Positions 19,918 to 28,844 of a DNA stretch of 64,000 nucleotides are shown piece after piece. The stretch's first letter is position 1. Each line of letters starts with the position of its first letter. The notes under the pieces are model-generated. The model was not told the origin of the DNA. It saw only the letters and a list, made by a program, of their open reading frames with translations, and did no database searches. A program made the position numbers and the translations under genes. Source of the DNA: Burkholderia savannae (lineage in GTDB: Bacteria; Pseudomonadota; Gammaproteobacteria; Burkholderiales; Burkholderiaceae); assembly GCF_001524445.2 (NCBI RefSeq), contig NZ_CP013418.1:744001-808000 (forward strand). The letters run 5' to 3'.

Positions 19918-22149
19918 TCAACCTTCCCGTTGACGCAGCCAATGCCCGATCCGCTCGGCCAGAACTTCGACGGCGGGCTCGGCCATCATCGACAGATGGT
20001 CGCCGTCGATGCAATCCACATGGACATTGCGGCAGAGCTCAGTCCAGCCATAGGCGGAATCGCTTCTGTCCCAGCCGTCCTCGGGGTGCGCGCGGGCGGC
20101 GCGAAACAGCGCGAGCGGAAACTCGGCCCGCGCGGACGGCGCATAGGTCGCGCGCCGCGCGGCGGCATAGACCGCGAAAGCTGCGGGCGTGACATGGATA
20201 GCGAAGCCCGCGTCGTTGGCGCGAGACGCGAGCCTCGCGACTTCGGCTCGCAAACCCGCATCGCCGACATCCCCGCGTGAAGTCAGCCGATGTGGGGCGA
20301 GCGTGTCGAGCAGGATCACCACCGCTGCCCGGCCGCTCGCCTGCAAGCGCAGCCCCATCTCGAACGCCACCCACCCGCCGAACGAATGGCCGACCAGCAC
20401 GGCCGGATCGTCGGCGTCCGACAGACTGGCCAGATGGTGCTCGGCGAGCGCTTCGACGCTCGGCAGCGGCGCTTGCGCGCCGTCGAGTCCCGGCGCTTCA
20501 AGGCCGTGCAGGCGCCAGCCGTTCGGGCCGCCCAGATGCGCGGCGAGGCGAGCGGCGTACAACGGCGAACCGGGGTTGCCGGGAACGAAGAAAATCCGTG
20601 GTGCACTGGAGGAGCCGGCGTTGCCCGCGAGGTTGTCGGCGAGCGCCTGCGCGATCGCACCCAGGCGAGCGTCGTGCAATAACTGAGTCACGGGCAAGCG
20701 CACCCCGGTTGCGTTCGCGATGCGATGCAGGAAGTCGACGGCGAGCAGCGAATGCCCGCCGAGATCGAAGAAGCTATCGTCGAGCCCCGCCTGGCCGCCG
20801 AACAGATCGCGCGCCAGCGCGACGACCACCCGCTCTTCCGGGGTTTCAGGCGCGCGCGACGCGGCCGGCTGCGCGACGGCGAGCGGGATTGCCGGATCTT
20901 CGAGGCGCGGCAGGCCATCGTCCGCCGCCAGTCGCGCCGCCGCTTCGCTCAACAGCGACGCCAGCCCGGCCGCCGTTGCGTCGTCGATGAAGCGCCGGTT
21001 GTACAGCAAGCGCGCGATACCGTCAGGCGAGACGCGCAACAGCAACGGATGATGCGAGCGCGCCCCACTGCCCGCCTCGGCCGCGACGGATATACCGGCA
21101 TCGGCGGGCGCGTCTTGCTGCGGCAGATGCTCGACCACCACCAAGGTATCGTAAAGACGCGTGGCAACGGCGGCGGCCCGATGCACTTCGGCGGACGACA
21201 GATATTCGAACGGGCGCTGCTCGCGCTGCATCGCCTCGATCCGGTCCAGCAACTCGCCGACCGTCGCCATATCGGTCATCCGCACATGCAGCGGAAAGGT
21301 CGAGATGAACGGCCCGACGATGCGCTCAACTCCCGCAAGCGTCGCGGGACGGCCGTGAGTGGTGACGCCGAAGACCACGTCGTCGGTCGCGCGAAACGCG
21401 CGCAGGATCAGCGCCCATGCGGCGAACACCGTAATCGCGAACGCGACTCCGTGGGAGCGCGCGACGTCGAGGAGCGCGCTCGCGTCGATGTCCGTGACCT
21501 CTGCGAAGCCGTCGCCCGACGCGCGCCGCGCCATCGGGGACAGGCGGGGCAATGCGCTGAGGCGCTGACGCCAGAACGCGGCCGCGACCGCCGCATCCTG
21601 CGCGTCGATCCAGTTGACGTAATCGCGTAGCGGCCGCGCCGGCGGCACTGGCCGAACACCCTCGTAGCATGTGAGCAGATCCGAAAGCACCACCGCGATC
21701 GACCAGCCGTCAGTGATGAGATGGTGGTGAGTCCAGACGACCCGGTATGCGTCATCACGCAGCCGGATCACGGCGAAGCGCCACAGCGGCGCGCGGTTGA
21801 CAGCGACGCCTCGCGCGCGATCCTCGTCCAGCCAGGCCGTCAGCGCCTGCGGATCGTCCGCGTCGTCAGTGTTTCGCCAGTCCTCCCACGCCAGTTCGGG
21901 CTGAATCCGCTCGAACACCACCTGCACCGGCTGCTCGACGTCCCATGCGAAACAACAGCGCAGGCTCGCGTGAGTCTCGGCGGTGCGCTCGACGGCCGCG
22001 AGGAAACGGTTGCGATCGAGATGCCCGCGAACCGACAGCACGGTCTGCTCGATGAACAAGCCGCCCTTGATCGCGCCGTGCGCGCTTTCGAGCAGCATCC
22101 CGCGCTGCGACGGCGCGAGTGCGTGAATGTCCTGAACTTTCGCCTTCAT
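19918..22149 (-). CDS. NRPS termination protein C-T-TE without an adenylation domain (SpiE2/TdpE2-like)
   Basis: A 743-residue protein. Condensation domain at ~10-420 (HHLITDGWS at ~143), thiolation domain at ~430-505 (DDSFFDLGGHSLLAVDF; Ser ~467) and type I thioesterase at ~520-740 (VGHSFGGWVAFEMGL with Ser ~585; catalytic His in DGDHLSMM ~716). There is no A domain, so the T domain must be loaded with the chain handed over by the upstream C domain, and the TE releases the product, probably as a macrolactone with the 3-hydroxyl of the heptenoate. Its ATG overlaps the kinase stop (ATGA). Confidence 0.92.
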   Translation of the reverse strand: MKAKVQDIHALAPSQRGMLLESAHGAIKGGLFIEQTVLSVRGHLDRNRFLAAVERTAETHASLRCCFAWDVEQPVQVVFERIQPELAWEDWRNTDDADDPQALTAWLDEDRARGVAVNRAPLWRFAVIRLRDDAYRVVWTHHHLITDGWSIAVVLSDLLTCYEGVRPVPPARPLRDYVNWIDAQDAAVAAAFWRQRLSALPRLSPMARRASGDGFAEVTDIDASALLDVARSHGVAFAITVFAAWALILRAFRATDDVVFGVTTHGRPATLAGVERIVGPFISTFPLHVRMTDMATVGELLDRIEAMQREQRPFEYLSSAEVHRAAAVATRLYDTLVVVEHLPQQDAPADAGISVAAEAGSGARSHHPLLLRVSPDGIARLLYNRRFIDDATAAGLASLLSEAAARLAADDGLPRLEDPAIPLAVAQPAASRAPETPEERVVVALARDLFGGQAGLDDSFFDLGGHSLLAVDFLHRIANATGVRLPVTQLLHDARLGAIAQALADNLAGNAGSSSAPRIFFVPGNPGSPLYAARLAAHLGGPNGWRLHGLEAPGLDGAQAPLPSVEALAEHHLASLSDADDPAVLVGHSFGGWVAFEMGLRLQASGRAAVVILLDTLAPHRLTSRGDVGDAGLRAEVARLASRANDAGFAIHVTPAAFAVYAAARRATYAPSARAEFPLALFRAARAHPEDGWDRSDSAYGWTELCRNVHVDCIDGDHLSMMAEPAVEVLAERIGHWLRQREG

Positions 22150-23114
22150 AGCCGTGCGCTCCCGCAAACTTCCGATGCGCGGCTCAGCAGCCAGCGCACG
22201 ATCAACCGACTGCGCGGCACGCGCTGCCCGTCGCGGCGGTGGCGCAGCGCGAGCTGCTGCGTGACCACGGCGAGTCGCAGCAGGCCATAGGCATACCAGT
22301 ACGCCGGTTGCGCCACCTCGCGCCCGCCGGCCTCGGCGTACAGGTCAACGAGTGCCTCGCGAGTCGGAGCGCCCGGCGCGCAGCTCGGCCCCGGCGCATC
22401 GAGACGCAGCAGCGGCGGATCGCGACTCTCGATCCAGTAGGCCAGCGCGATCCCGAGATCGGCGAGAGGATGGCCGATGGCGGCCAGCTCCCAATCCACA
22501 ACCCCGACCACCCGCGCCGGATCGCCCGGATCGACGAGGGTATTGTCCAGTTTGAAGTCGTTGTGCAGGAATGCCGCCGGCGATGCATTAGGAAGCCGTT
22601 CCGTCAGCCACCGCGCGACCGCCTTGAAGTCGCCGTCGGCGCCCGCGGCTTCTTCCTCGTTCCAGCGCCGTAGCCATTCGCCGAGGCTTCGGCGCAGATA
22701 ATCGGGCGGCCGCTCGGCCGGCGCGATTTCGACGGCATGCAACGCGGCGAGCGCGGCGATGAAATTCTTGGCGAGGCGGCGCACGATGTCGGGCGAAAGC
22801 GGCCCGCACGCGGCCGGCAAGACGCCGTCGAGCCGTTCGACCAGCAGCAACGTCGAGCCGTCGTCGGCCCCGCCGCCAACCGCGAGCGGCTTCGGCGCCA
22901 GCGGAAAATGCTCGCCGATTCGCTCCAGGACGCCGAATCGGCGCTGCGCTTCTCTCGGCGCTCCCGCAGGCAGCAGGTAGGCAATCACGTCGCGATTGCC
23001 TGTCTGCACGAGAAAAACCTCGCTGGCCCGTCCGCCGCCGATGCGCGTCGCCTGAGCGGGGCCGCCGGGGCGGCCGAGCGCCGCCATCGCACGCTGCGCG
23101 ATTTCGGCGCTCAT
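22146..23114 (-). CDS. APH-fold phosphotransferase (DepG-like, ACAD10/11 kinase-domain relative)
   Basis: A 322-residue kinase of the aminoglycoside phosphotransferase/choline kinase superfamily: a nucleotide-binding N-lobe (RIGGGRASEVFLVQTG), the Brenner motif AFLHNDFKLDNTLVDP with catalytic Asp and Asn, and VVGVVDWELAAIGHPLADLG in place of DFG. Sequence features around HPLADLGIALAYW are those of the kinase half of ACAD10/ACAD11. It is paired with an ACAD11-like dehydrogenase (4-bp overlap). That pairing suggests phosphorylation of a hydroxyacyl intermediate rather than antibiotic resistance. Confidence 0.9.
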   Translation of the reverse strand: MSAEIAQRAMAALGRPGGPAQATRIGGGRASEVFLVQTGNRDVIAYLLPAGAPREAQRRFGVLERIGEHFPLAPKPLAVGGGADDGSTLLLVERLDGVLPAACGPLSPDIVRRLAKNFIAALAALHAVEIAPAERPPDYLRRSLGEWLRRWNEEEAAGADGDFKAVARWLTERLPNASPAAFLHNDFKLDNTLVDPGDPARVVGVVDWELAAIGHPLADLGIALAYWIESRDPPLLRLDAPGPSCAPGAPTREALVDLYAEAGGREVAQPAYWYAYGLLRLAVVTQQLALRHRRDGQRVPRSRLIVRWLLSRASEVCGSARL

Positions 23115-24283
23115 CGGGCTTCCCCCCGAAACGCGGCCAGTGCATGGCGCGCCACGAGCGCCTTGTGGACTTCGTCGGGACCGTCATAAATGCGCCCCGC
23201 TCGCTCGTGGCGCCAGAGCACGTTGAGAATCGTGTCGCCGCTGACGCCGAGCGCGCCTTGCACCTGCAACGCATGGTCGAGGACGGTTTGCGTCACGCCT
23301 GCCACGAAGAATTTCGCGATCGAGATGTCGATCTGAGCGCGCTCGTGCCGGCTTTGCAGACGCGATGCCGCCTGGGTGACGAGGAGCCGCGCGGCATCGA
23401 TCGACGCGCGGCTCTCGGCGATCCAGTTCTGCACCGTTTGACGCGACGACAGCAGTTCGCCCGCAGCCAGTTCGCGGCGGCACGCTCGCCGGCACATGAT
23501 CGCAAACGCGCGCTCGCACACGCCGATCCAGCGCGCGCAATGATGCAGACGCCCGGTTGCCAGGCGCGCCTGCAATACGATGAACCCCTCGCCGGGCTTG
23601 CCCAGCAGCGCATCTTCGCCCACCCGGCAGTCGTCCAGCTCGAGTTCGCCGTGACTGGCCCAGCCGCAGCCTTCATCGCCCATCACGCGCAGGTTGCGAA
23701 CATGCCGGTAGCCCGGCGCGTCAGCTGGCACGATGAAGGTGCTGGTGCGCGCATGCAATGGCGCCGTCTCGTCGGTAACGGCCAGCACGATCGCGAACGC
23801 CGCCTGATCGGCGCCGGACGCGAACCACTTCCGGCCGCTCAGATACCATGCTCCATTCTTGAAAACCGCCTTCGACTCGAGAGACGCGGGATTCGAGCCG
23901 GCGGAGTCCGGCTCCGTCGCCGCGAAGCAACTGCGGATCTCGCCGCGCAACAATGGGGCGAGCCAGCGCGCTTTCTGCGCGGCCGTCGCATACTCGAACA
24001 GCACCTCGATGTTGCCGGTGTCGGGCGCCTGATAGTTGACCGCATAGTGACCGAGCGGCGATCGGCCGAGGATTTCTCCGGCCTCGACCAGTTCGAGCAG
24101 GCTCAGCCCCATGCCGCCGTCCGCGCGCGGCGCCTGCGGAAGCCAGAGGCCTCGCGCCCGGTTGGCCGCGCGAACCCCGGCCATCAACCGCTCGACCGCT
24201 GCGAAGTCGCCTGCCGCCAGTGCCGCCTCCGGTTCCGCGAGCGCCGCTTCGACGTCCCGAAATGCTGCGACCCGTTCAATCAT
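23111..24283 (-). CDS. Acyl-CoA dehydrogenase family protein (DepF/FadE2-like)
   Basis: A 390-residue flavoprotein with the ACAD layout: helical N-domain, middle beta domain (CFAATEPDSAGSNPASLESK, then KWFASGADQAAFAIVLAV) and C-terminal helical domain ending RAGRIYDGPDEVHKALVARH, the ACAD11/FadE2-type C-terminal signature. It should act on an acyl-carrier-protein or acyl-CoA intermediate of the mercaptoheptenoate starter. It begins with ATG inside the end of the PKS gene (8-bp overlap) and overlaps the kinase gene by 4 bp, so dehydrogenase and kinase are made together. Confidence 0.92.
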   Translation of the reverse strand: MIERVAAFRDVEAALAEPEAALAAGDFAAVERLMAGVRAANRARGLWLPQAPRADGGMGLSLLELVEAGEILGRSPLGHYAVNYQAPDTGNIEVLFEYATAAQKARWLAPLLRGEIRSCFAATEPDSAGSNPASLESKAVFKNGAWYLSGRKWFASGADQAAFAIVLAVTDETAPLHARTSTFIVPADAPGYRHVRNLRVMGDEGCGWASHGELELDDCRVGEDALLGKPGEGFIVLQARLATGRLHHCARWIGVCERAFAIMCRRACRRELAAGELLSSRQTVQNWIAESRASIDAARLLVTQAASRLQSRHERAQIDISIAKFFVAGVTQTVLDHALQVQGALGVSGDTILNVLWRHERAGRIYDGPDEVHKALVARHALAAFRGEAR

Positions 24284-27200
24284 TGGTTGCCTCCGACATG
24301 TCCAACTGCGCCAGGATGGTGCTCATCCTGGCCTTTCCTCCCGTCGCCAGCGCCCGCAGTTCGTCCATGGCCCGTGCGGCAATGGTGTCGAGCGTCACCC
24401 CGTCGAATGGCTCGTCCTGGCCGTGCCACACGATGTGCAGCGCGCCGCCCTCGATCGTCGCTGCGAGCGCGATCGCGTGCGGCGCCGGCATTTGCTCCGG
24501 CGCGGACAGGATTGCGGCAATCGGCCACGCCGGCACGGCTGATTCCGCAGGGAAGAACGCGATCGATACCGGCGCGTCGCTTCGCAACGCTTTGGGCAGG
24601 CGCTCCGGCGCGGCCTGGCGCAGCACCGTGTAGGCGACGGCGTGACGTCGGGCGTCGGGCAACAGCGCCGCGGCATGCGTCGCGGCGGCCTCGATGTCCG
24701 CCGATGTGTCCACGACGAGCGGATGAATTGCGGTGAACCAGCCGATCGCGCTTGAAACGTCGCATGGCACGCGAGACCAGCCGCGCCCGAAGGACTCGAT
24801 GTCGACCGGAACCCGGTCCGATTCGCCCGCGCAACGGATCGCACGCGCGACGGCAACCGCGAGAAGCGCTTCGAGCGGGCGACGGGTGGCGCTCAGCGCA
24901 AGCGTCTGCTCGACCGGGAGCGTCGAATTCAGGGAGCGGCGCGCACCATCGCGCCGTGCGACGGGAAACGCATCCGGCGGCGTATCGAGCGATGACCAGA
25001 ACGCCGCATCGTCGTCGAGCTCCCCTGCCGCGGCGACGCGTTCGAGTGCGATCGCCCATTGGAAGAACGACTCATCGGCCGCCGCCCGTTGCTGGCCTGC
25101 CGCCGGCGCCGATGCGCCGACGCGCCCGTGGAAGTCGCCCAGCAACATTCGCCAACTGAATGCATCGATCAGCAAATGATGGACGACGAGGACCAGCATC
25201 GAGCCGGCCGGGCCCAATACGAGCGCGGCGCGCAGCAACGGCGACGTCCGGATGTCGAGCGAGCACTGCAACGTTGCGCCGATCCCCTGTGCGAAACCGA
25301 GTTGCTCGTCGGCCGGCCCCGAATGCCGATGAACGGCGACGACAACAGGCGCGGGCGTGCCGAGCACCTGCTTCCAGCCGGCTTCCGTTTGCTCGAAGCG
25401 CGCCGCCAGCGCCGCGTGGTGCGCAATCGCGGCGTCGATGGCGGTGCCGAGCGCCGTCGCATCGATCTCGGCCGGCACGCTGACGACCACGCCTTGAACG
25501 AAGCGGTTGATGTCGCCCGATCCGCAATTGAACAACCACTGCTGGGTTGGCGAGAGCGGCAGCGGCGTTTCTCGCGGCACGGCCTGCGCCGTCCGCCCGG
25601 CGCCGGCGGCGGCAAGTTCTTCGATCGTGTGCGCGCCGAACGCCAAATGCGTATCGAGATGAATGCCCTGCTCCTTCGCGCGCGCGACGATCTGCAAGGT
25701 GGCGACGGAATCGCCGCCGAGGTCGAAAAAGTCGTCGATGACGCCGATCGGCTCGAAGCCGAGCACATCGGACCAGATCGTCGCGAGCCGGGCTTCGAGC
25801 GCGGTTCGCGCCGGTACGTAAGGTACCGCGAGCACCGGCCTCGGATGCCGCGAGCCGGCGGCCGGCTGATGCGCGTCGGCCGCACGCGCCAGCGAAAACG
25901 CTTCGCGGGCGCGGGCCTTCAGCGGGTCCAGCTTGCGCGTGCTGACGGCGATGCGCGGCGATCCGCAAGCCGACGCCATCTCGAGGACCCTGACACCCTC
26001 GTCGGCGCTCAGGCCCGCCGTGCGCAGATCATCCGGCACGAAGCGTTCGTCGGACACCGTCGCCATGCCGATCTCTTTCCATGTATCCCACGCGATCGCA
26101 CGCACGCGTGCACCGTCGGCCGCCCACGAAGCACCCAGCGCTTCCAGCGCGAGGTTGGCAGCCATATAGTCGCTCGCGCCCGCGGCCGGCACATGCGCGC
26201 GCAGCGACGAGCACAGCACGACGAAATCGAGGGGATCGGCGCATAGCACCTGCCGCAGATTGCGCGCGCCAAGAAATTTTCCCGCCAGCACATCGCGCAT
26301 CGCGGCATCGGTCGCCGTGCGCAGCAATGCATGCGGCGGCATCCCCGCACTATGCACGACGCCGTTGATGGGGCCATGCTCGGCGCGGATCTGCGCGACT
26401 GCTCGCCGCAACGCATCGAGGTCGCTCACGTCGACCGCGATCGCGGTCAGCCCGGGAATCGATTGGCCGCCGCGCCGGCTCAACGCGACCACGCGCGCAC
26501 CGCGCTCGACCAGATGCCGGCCGATTGCGAGCCCCATGCCGCTGTTGCCGCCCGTGACGACGTAGACGCCGTCGCGACGGATCGCCATCGCCTGCGTCGT
26601 CGCAGCCCCGATGGGTTCCAAGACTTCGACCCAGCGCGATCCGTGCCGATGGATCGCCGCGTCGTCGGCCGACCGCGCGCACGCTTCGGCGACGATGCAT
26701 TCGACGAGATCGGCCGCGGCGGCGTCGACATCCGCAACCCGCGCGCGCCAGCCGGGATATTCGGCCGGCAGCGCGCGCGCGAGGCCGAGCAGCATCGCTT
26801 TTTCCGGCGCGGCCGGCGCGCCGAAACCGGCCAGCGCGCCGTCGGCGACGAAGGTGACGTCCACGTCGGCGCCCGTGCGGTCCGCCCACGCGCGCAAGAG
26901 CTGCGCCGGGCGGATGTAATGCCGTTTCAGCATCGAATCGTCGTCGCGGGCGGGTTTCGCGGCGAGGCTCCACAGCGCGATGATGGAGGAAGGACGATCT
27001 GCGGCCGCCGCGGCGACGGCATCGATCGCTTGCGCGTCCATCTCGTCGGCATACGCGATTTCCGCCACCTGCGCGCCTGCCTCACGCAGCCTCGTCGCGA
27101 CGCGCGCGCCCACGCCATGCTCGTCGAGCAGCACCAGCCAGTGCCGCCGAGTGTCGATCAGTGCCCGCTCGAGCGGTGCGCTTTGGCGCAAGCGTGGCGC

Positions 27201-28844
27201 ATACAGCCAGCCGACCGGGTCCGCGACGCGTGCGAGCGGCGACGGCGGATCGATCCAGTAGCGCTGATGTTCGAATGGCGTCGGCGGCAACGCAACCCGG
27301 CGTCCGCGCGCGGCGACGGCCGCCGCGCCGGCCGCGGCGCGCGTCACCGGGAGATCGCTTCTGAGGATCTCGATCGCCTCTTCGAGCGACGCGCACTCGC
27401 AGGCGATCCGCCATTCGAACGCGCCGCGCGACATCGCGAGCGTGTATGCGACATCCGCGAGCGGCGGCCGCTCGCGCTCGAGATGATCCGCGAGATCCGT
27501 CGCGAGCCGCCGCACAGCCGCCTCGGAACGCGCCGACAGCAAGAGCGGCCACGGGCCGCCGGCGTCGCCGCCGGTCGCTTCGGGCTGCGGCTCGGCGGCG
27601 GACTCCAGCACGAGGTGCGCGTTGGTGCCGCCCATGCCGAACGAGCTGACGCCGGCACGCCGAGTGGCATCGGGCCACGGGCGTGCGGCGGCGTTCACGA
27701 AGAACGGCGAGTTCGCGAGGTCGATGCGCGGATTGGGCTCGTGAAAATGCAGCGATGGCGGAATCACGCGATGCTGCAGCGCGAGCACCGTCTTGATCAG
27801 ACCTGCGATGCCGGCGGCCGCGTCGAGATGGCCGATGTTCGTCTTGACCGAGCCCAGCGCGCAGAAGCCCTGTCGCGCCGTACCTTGCCGGAACGCGGCG
27901 GCCAGCGCCTCGAATTCCACCGGGTCGCCCAGCGCCGTCGCGGTGCCGTGCGCCTCGATCATGCCGATCGAATCGGGCGGCACGTCGGCCAGCACTTGCG
28001 CTTCGCGAATCGCGCAACGTTGCCCGTCGACGCCGGGCGCGGTGAAGCCGACCCGGCGCGCGCCGTCGTTGGAAACCGCGCTGCCGAGAATGACCGCGGC
28101 GACGGGGTCGCCGTCGGCCAGCGCGTCGTCCAGACGGCGCAGCATCACGGCGCCGGCGCCGTTGCCGCCGACGGTGCCGTTGGCCGCGCGGTCGAATGCG
28201 CGGCAATGGCCGTCCGGCGAGCCGATGCCGCCGGGCTCGTGGCGGTAGGGGCGGCGTTGCGGCGTGGTGATGCGAACCCCTCCGGCGATGGCCGTGTCGC
28301 ATTCGTCGGCGAGCAGCGCCTGAACGGCCAGATGTACGGCGACGAGCGATGTCGAACAGGCGCTCGACACCGAGACGGCCGGGCCGGTGCAACCCAGCAG
28401 ATAGGCAAGCCGCGACGGCAGGAACGACGGCTCGTTGGAGAGCAGCAACGACAGATCGTCGTGCAGCGCCGACGGCACGAGATTGCGAATCAGGTATTCG
28501 TTGAAGCCGGCGCCGGCAAATATGCCGGTGCGTCCCGGCAGCCGCCTCGGATCGTAGCCGGCGCGTTCGGCCGCCTCCCACGCGCATTCGAGCCATACGC
28601 GATGCTGAGGGTCCATCCGTTCGGCTTCCCGCGCGCTGAGCCCGAACAGCGCCGCGTCGAACCCGGCGACATCGTCGAGGATGCCCGCGGCATGAACCTC
28701 GTATCCGGCGTCGGTTGGCGTGACGGGGCCGAAGAACGTGACGGACTCGACGCCGTGCACCAGGTTGTTCCAGAACTGCTCGGGCGAGCTCGCGCCCGGA
28801 AACCTGCAACCCATGCCGATGATTGCAACGTGCGGAGTGCTCAT
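24276..28844 (-). CDS. AT-less PKS module fused to a C-terminal epimerisation domain: KS-KR-T-E (SpiC2/TdpC2-like)
   Basis: A 1522-residue protein. KS ~5-430 (SSACSTSLVAV at ~163; EAHGTATALGD ~300; NIGHLDAAAG ~338). A short ~200-residue remnant replaces the acyltransferase. KR follows (TGGNSGMGLAIGRH ~765; catalytic Tyr in GASDYMAANLA). The thiolation domain has FFDLGGDSVATLQ (Ser ~1043). The last ~450 residues are an epimerisation domain with HHLLIDAFSW (~1225), IESFGRG and AIGWFTAIHP. The module should extend the aminoacyl chain by malonate and reduce it to a statine. An E domain after a ketide carrier is unusual; see findings. ATGA overlap with the upstream NRPS. Confidence 0.93.
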   Translation of the reverse strand: MSTPHVAIIGMGCRFPGASSPEQFWNNLVHGVESVTFFGPVTPTDAGYEVHAAGILDDVAGFDAALFGLSAREAERMDPQHRVWLECAWEAAERAGYDPRRLPGRTGIFAGAGFNEYLIRNLVPSALHDDLSLLLSNEPSFLPSRLAYLLGCTGPAVSVSSACSTSLVAVHLAVQALLADECDTAIAGGVRITTPQRRPYRHEPGGIGSPDGHCRAFDRAANGTVGGNGAGAVMLRRLDDALADGDPVAAVILGSAVSNDGARRVGFTAPGVDGQRCAIREAQVLADVPPDSIGMIEAHGTATALGDPVEFEALAAAFRQGTARQGFCALGSVKTNIGHLDAAAGIAGLIKTVLALQHRVIPPSLHFHEPNPRIDLANSPFFVNAAARPWPDATRRAGVSSFGMGGTNAHLVLESAAEPQPEATGGDAGGPWPLLLSARSEAAVRRLATDLADHLERERPPLADVAYTLAMSRGAFEWRIACECASLEEAIEILRSDLPVTRAAAGAAAVAARGRRVALPPTPFEHQRYWIDPPSPLARVADPVGWLYAPRLRQSAPLERALIDTRRHWLVLLDEHGVGARVATRLREAGAQVAEIAYADEMDAQAIDAVAAAAADRPSSIIALWSLAAKPARDDDSMLKRHYIRPAQLLRAWADRTGADVDVTFVADGALAGFGAPAAPEKAMLLGLARALPAEYPGWRARVADVDAAAADLVECIVAEACARSADDAAIHRHGSRWVEVLEPIGAATTQAMAIRRDGVYVVTGGNSGMGLAIGRHLVERGARVVALSRRGGQSIPGLTAIAVDVSDLDALRRAVAQIRAEHGPINGVVHSAGMPPHALLRTATDAAMRDVLAGKFLGARNLRQVLCADPLDFVVLCSSLRAHVPAAGASDYMAANLALEALGASWAADGARVRAIAWDTWKEIGMATVSDERFVPDDLRTAGLSADEGVRVLEMASACGSPRIAVSTRKLDPLKARAREAFSLARAADAHQPAAGSRHPRPVLAVPYVPARTALEARLATIWSDVLGFEPIGVIDDFFDLGGDSVATLQIVARAKEQGIHLDTHLAFGAHTIEELAAAGAGRTAQAVPRETPLPLSPTQQWLFNCGSGDINRFVQGVVVSVPAEIDATALGTAIDAAIAHHAALAARFEQTEAGWKQVLGTPAPVVVAVHRHSGPADEQLGFAQGIGATLQCSLDIRTSPLLRAALVLGPAGSMLVLVVHHLLIDAFSWRMLLGDFHGRVGASAPAAGQQRAAADESFFQWAIALERVAAAGELDDDAAFWSSLDTPPDAFPVARRDGARRSLNSTLPVEQTLALSATRRPLEALLAVAVARAIRCAGESDRVPVDIESFGRGWSRVPCDVSSAIGWFTAIHPLVVDTSADIEAAATHAAALLPDARRHAVAYTVLRQAAPERLPKALRSDAPVSIAFFPAESAVPAWPIAAILSAPEQMPAPHAIALAATIEGGALHIVWHGQDEPFDGVTLDTIAARAMDELRALATGGKARMSTILAQLDMSEATND

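Noticed and set aside
19918..22149. Possibility that the C-T-TE protein contains a hidden adenylation domain
   Set aside because: The spacing from the end of the C domain to the T-domain Ser leaves no room for ~500 residues, and no A-domain core motif is present.
22146..23114. Aminoglycoside-resistance phosphotransferase
   Set aside because: It shares the fold and Brenner motif, but the sequence is closer to the ACAD10/11 kinase half and it is locked into the biosynthetic operon by 4-bp overlaps.
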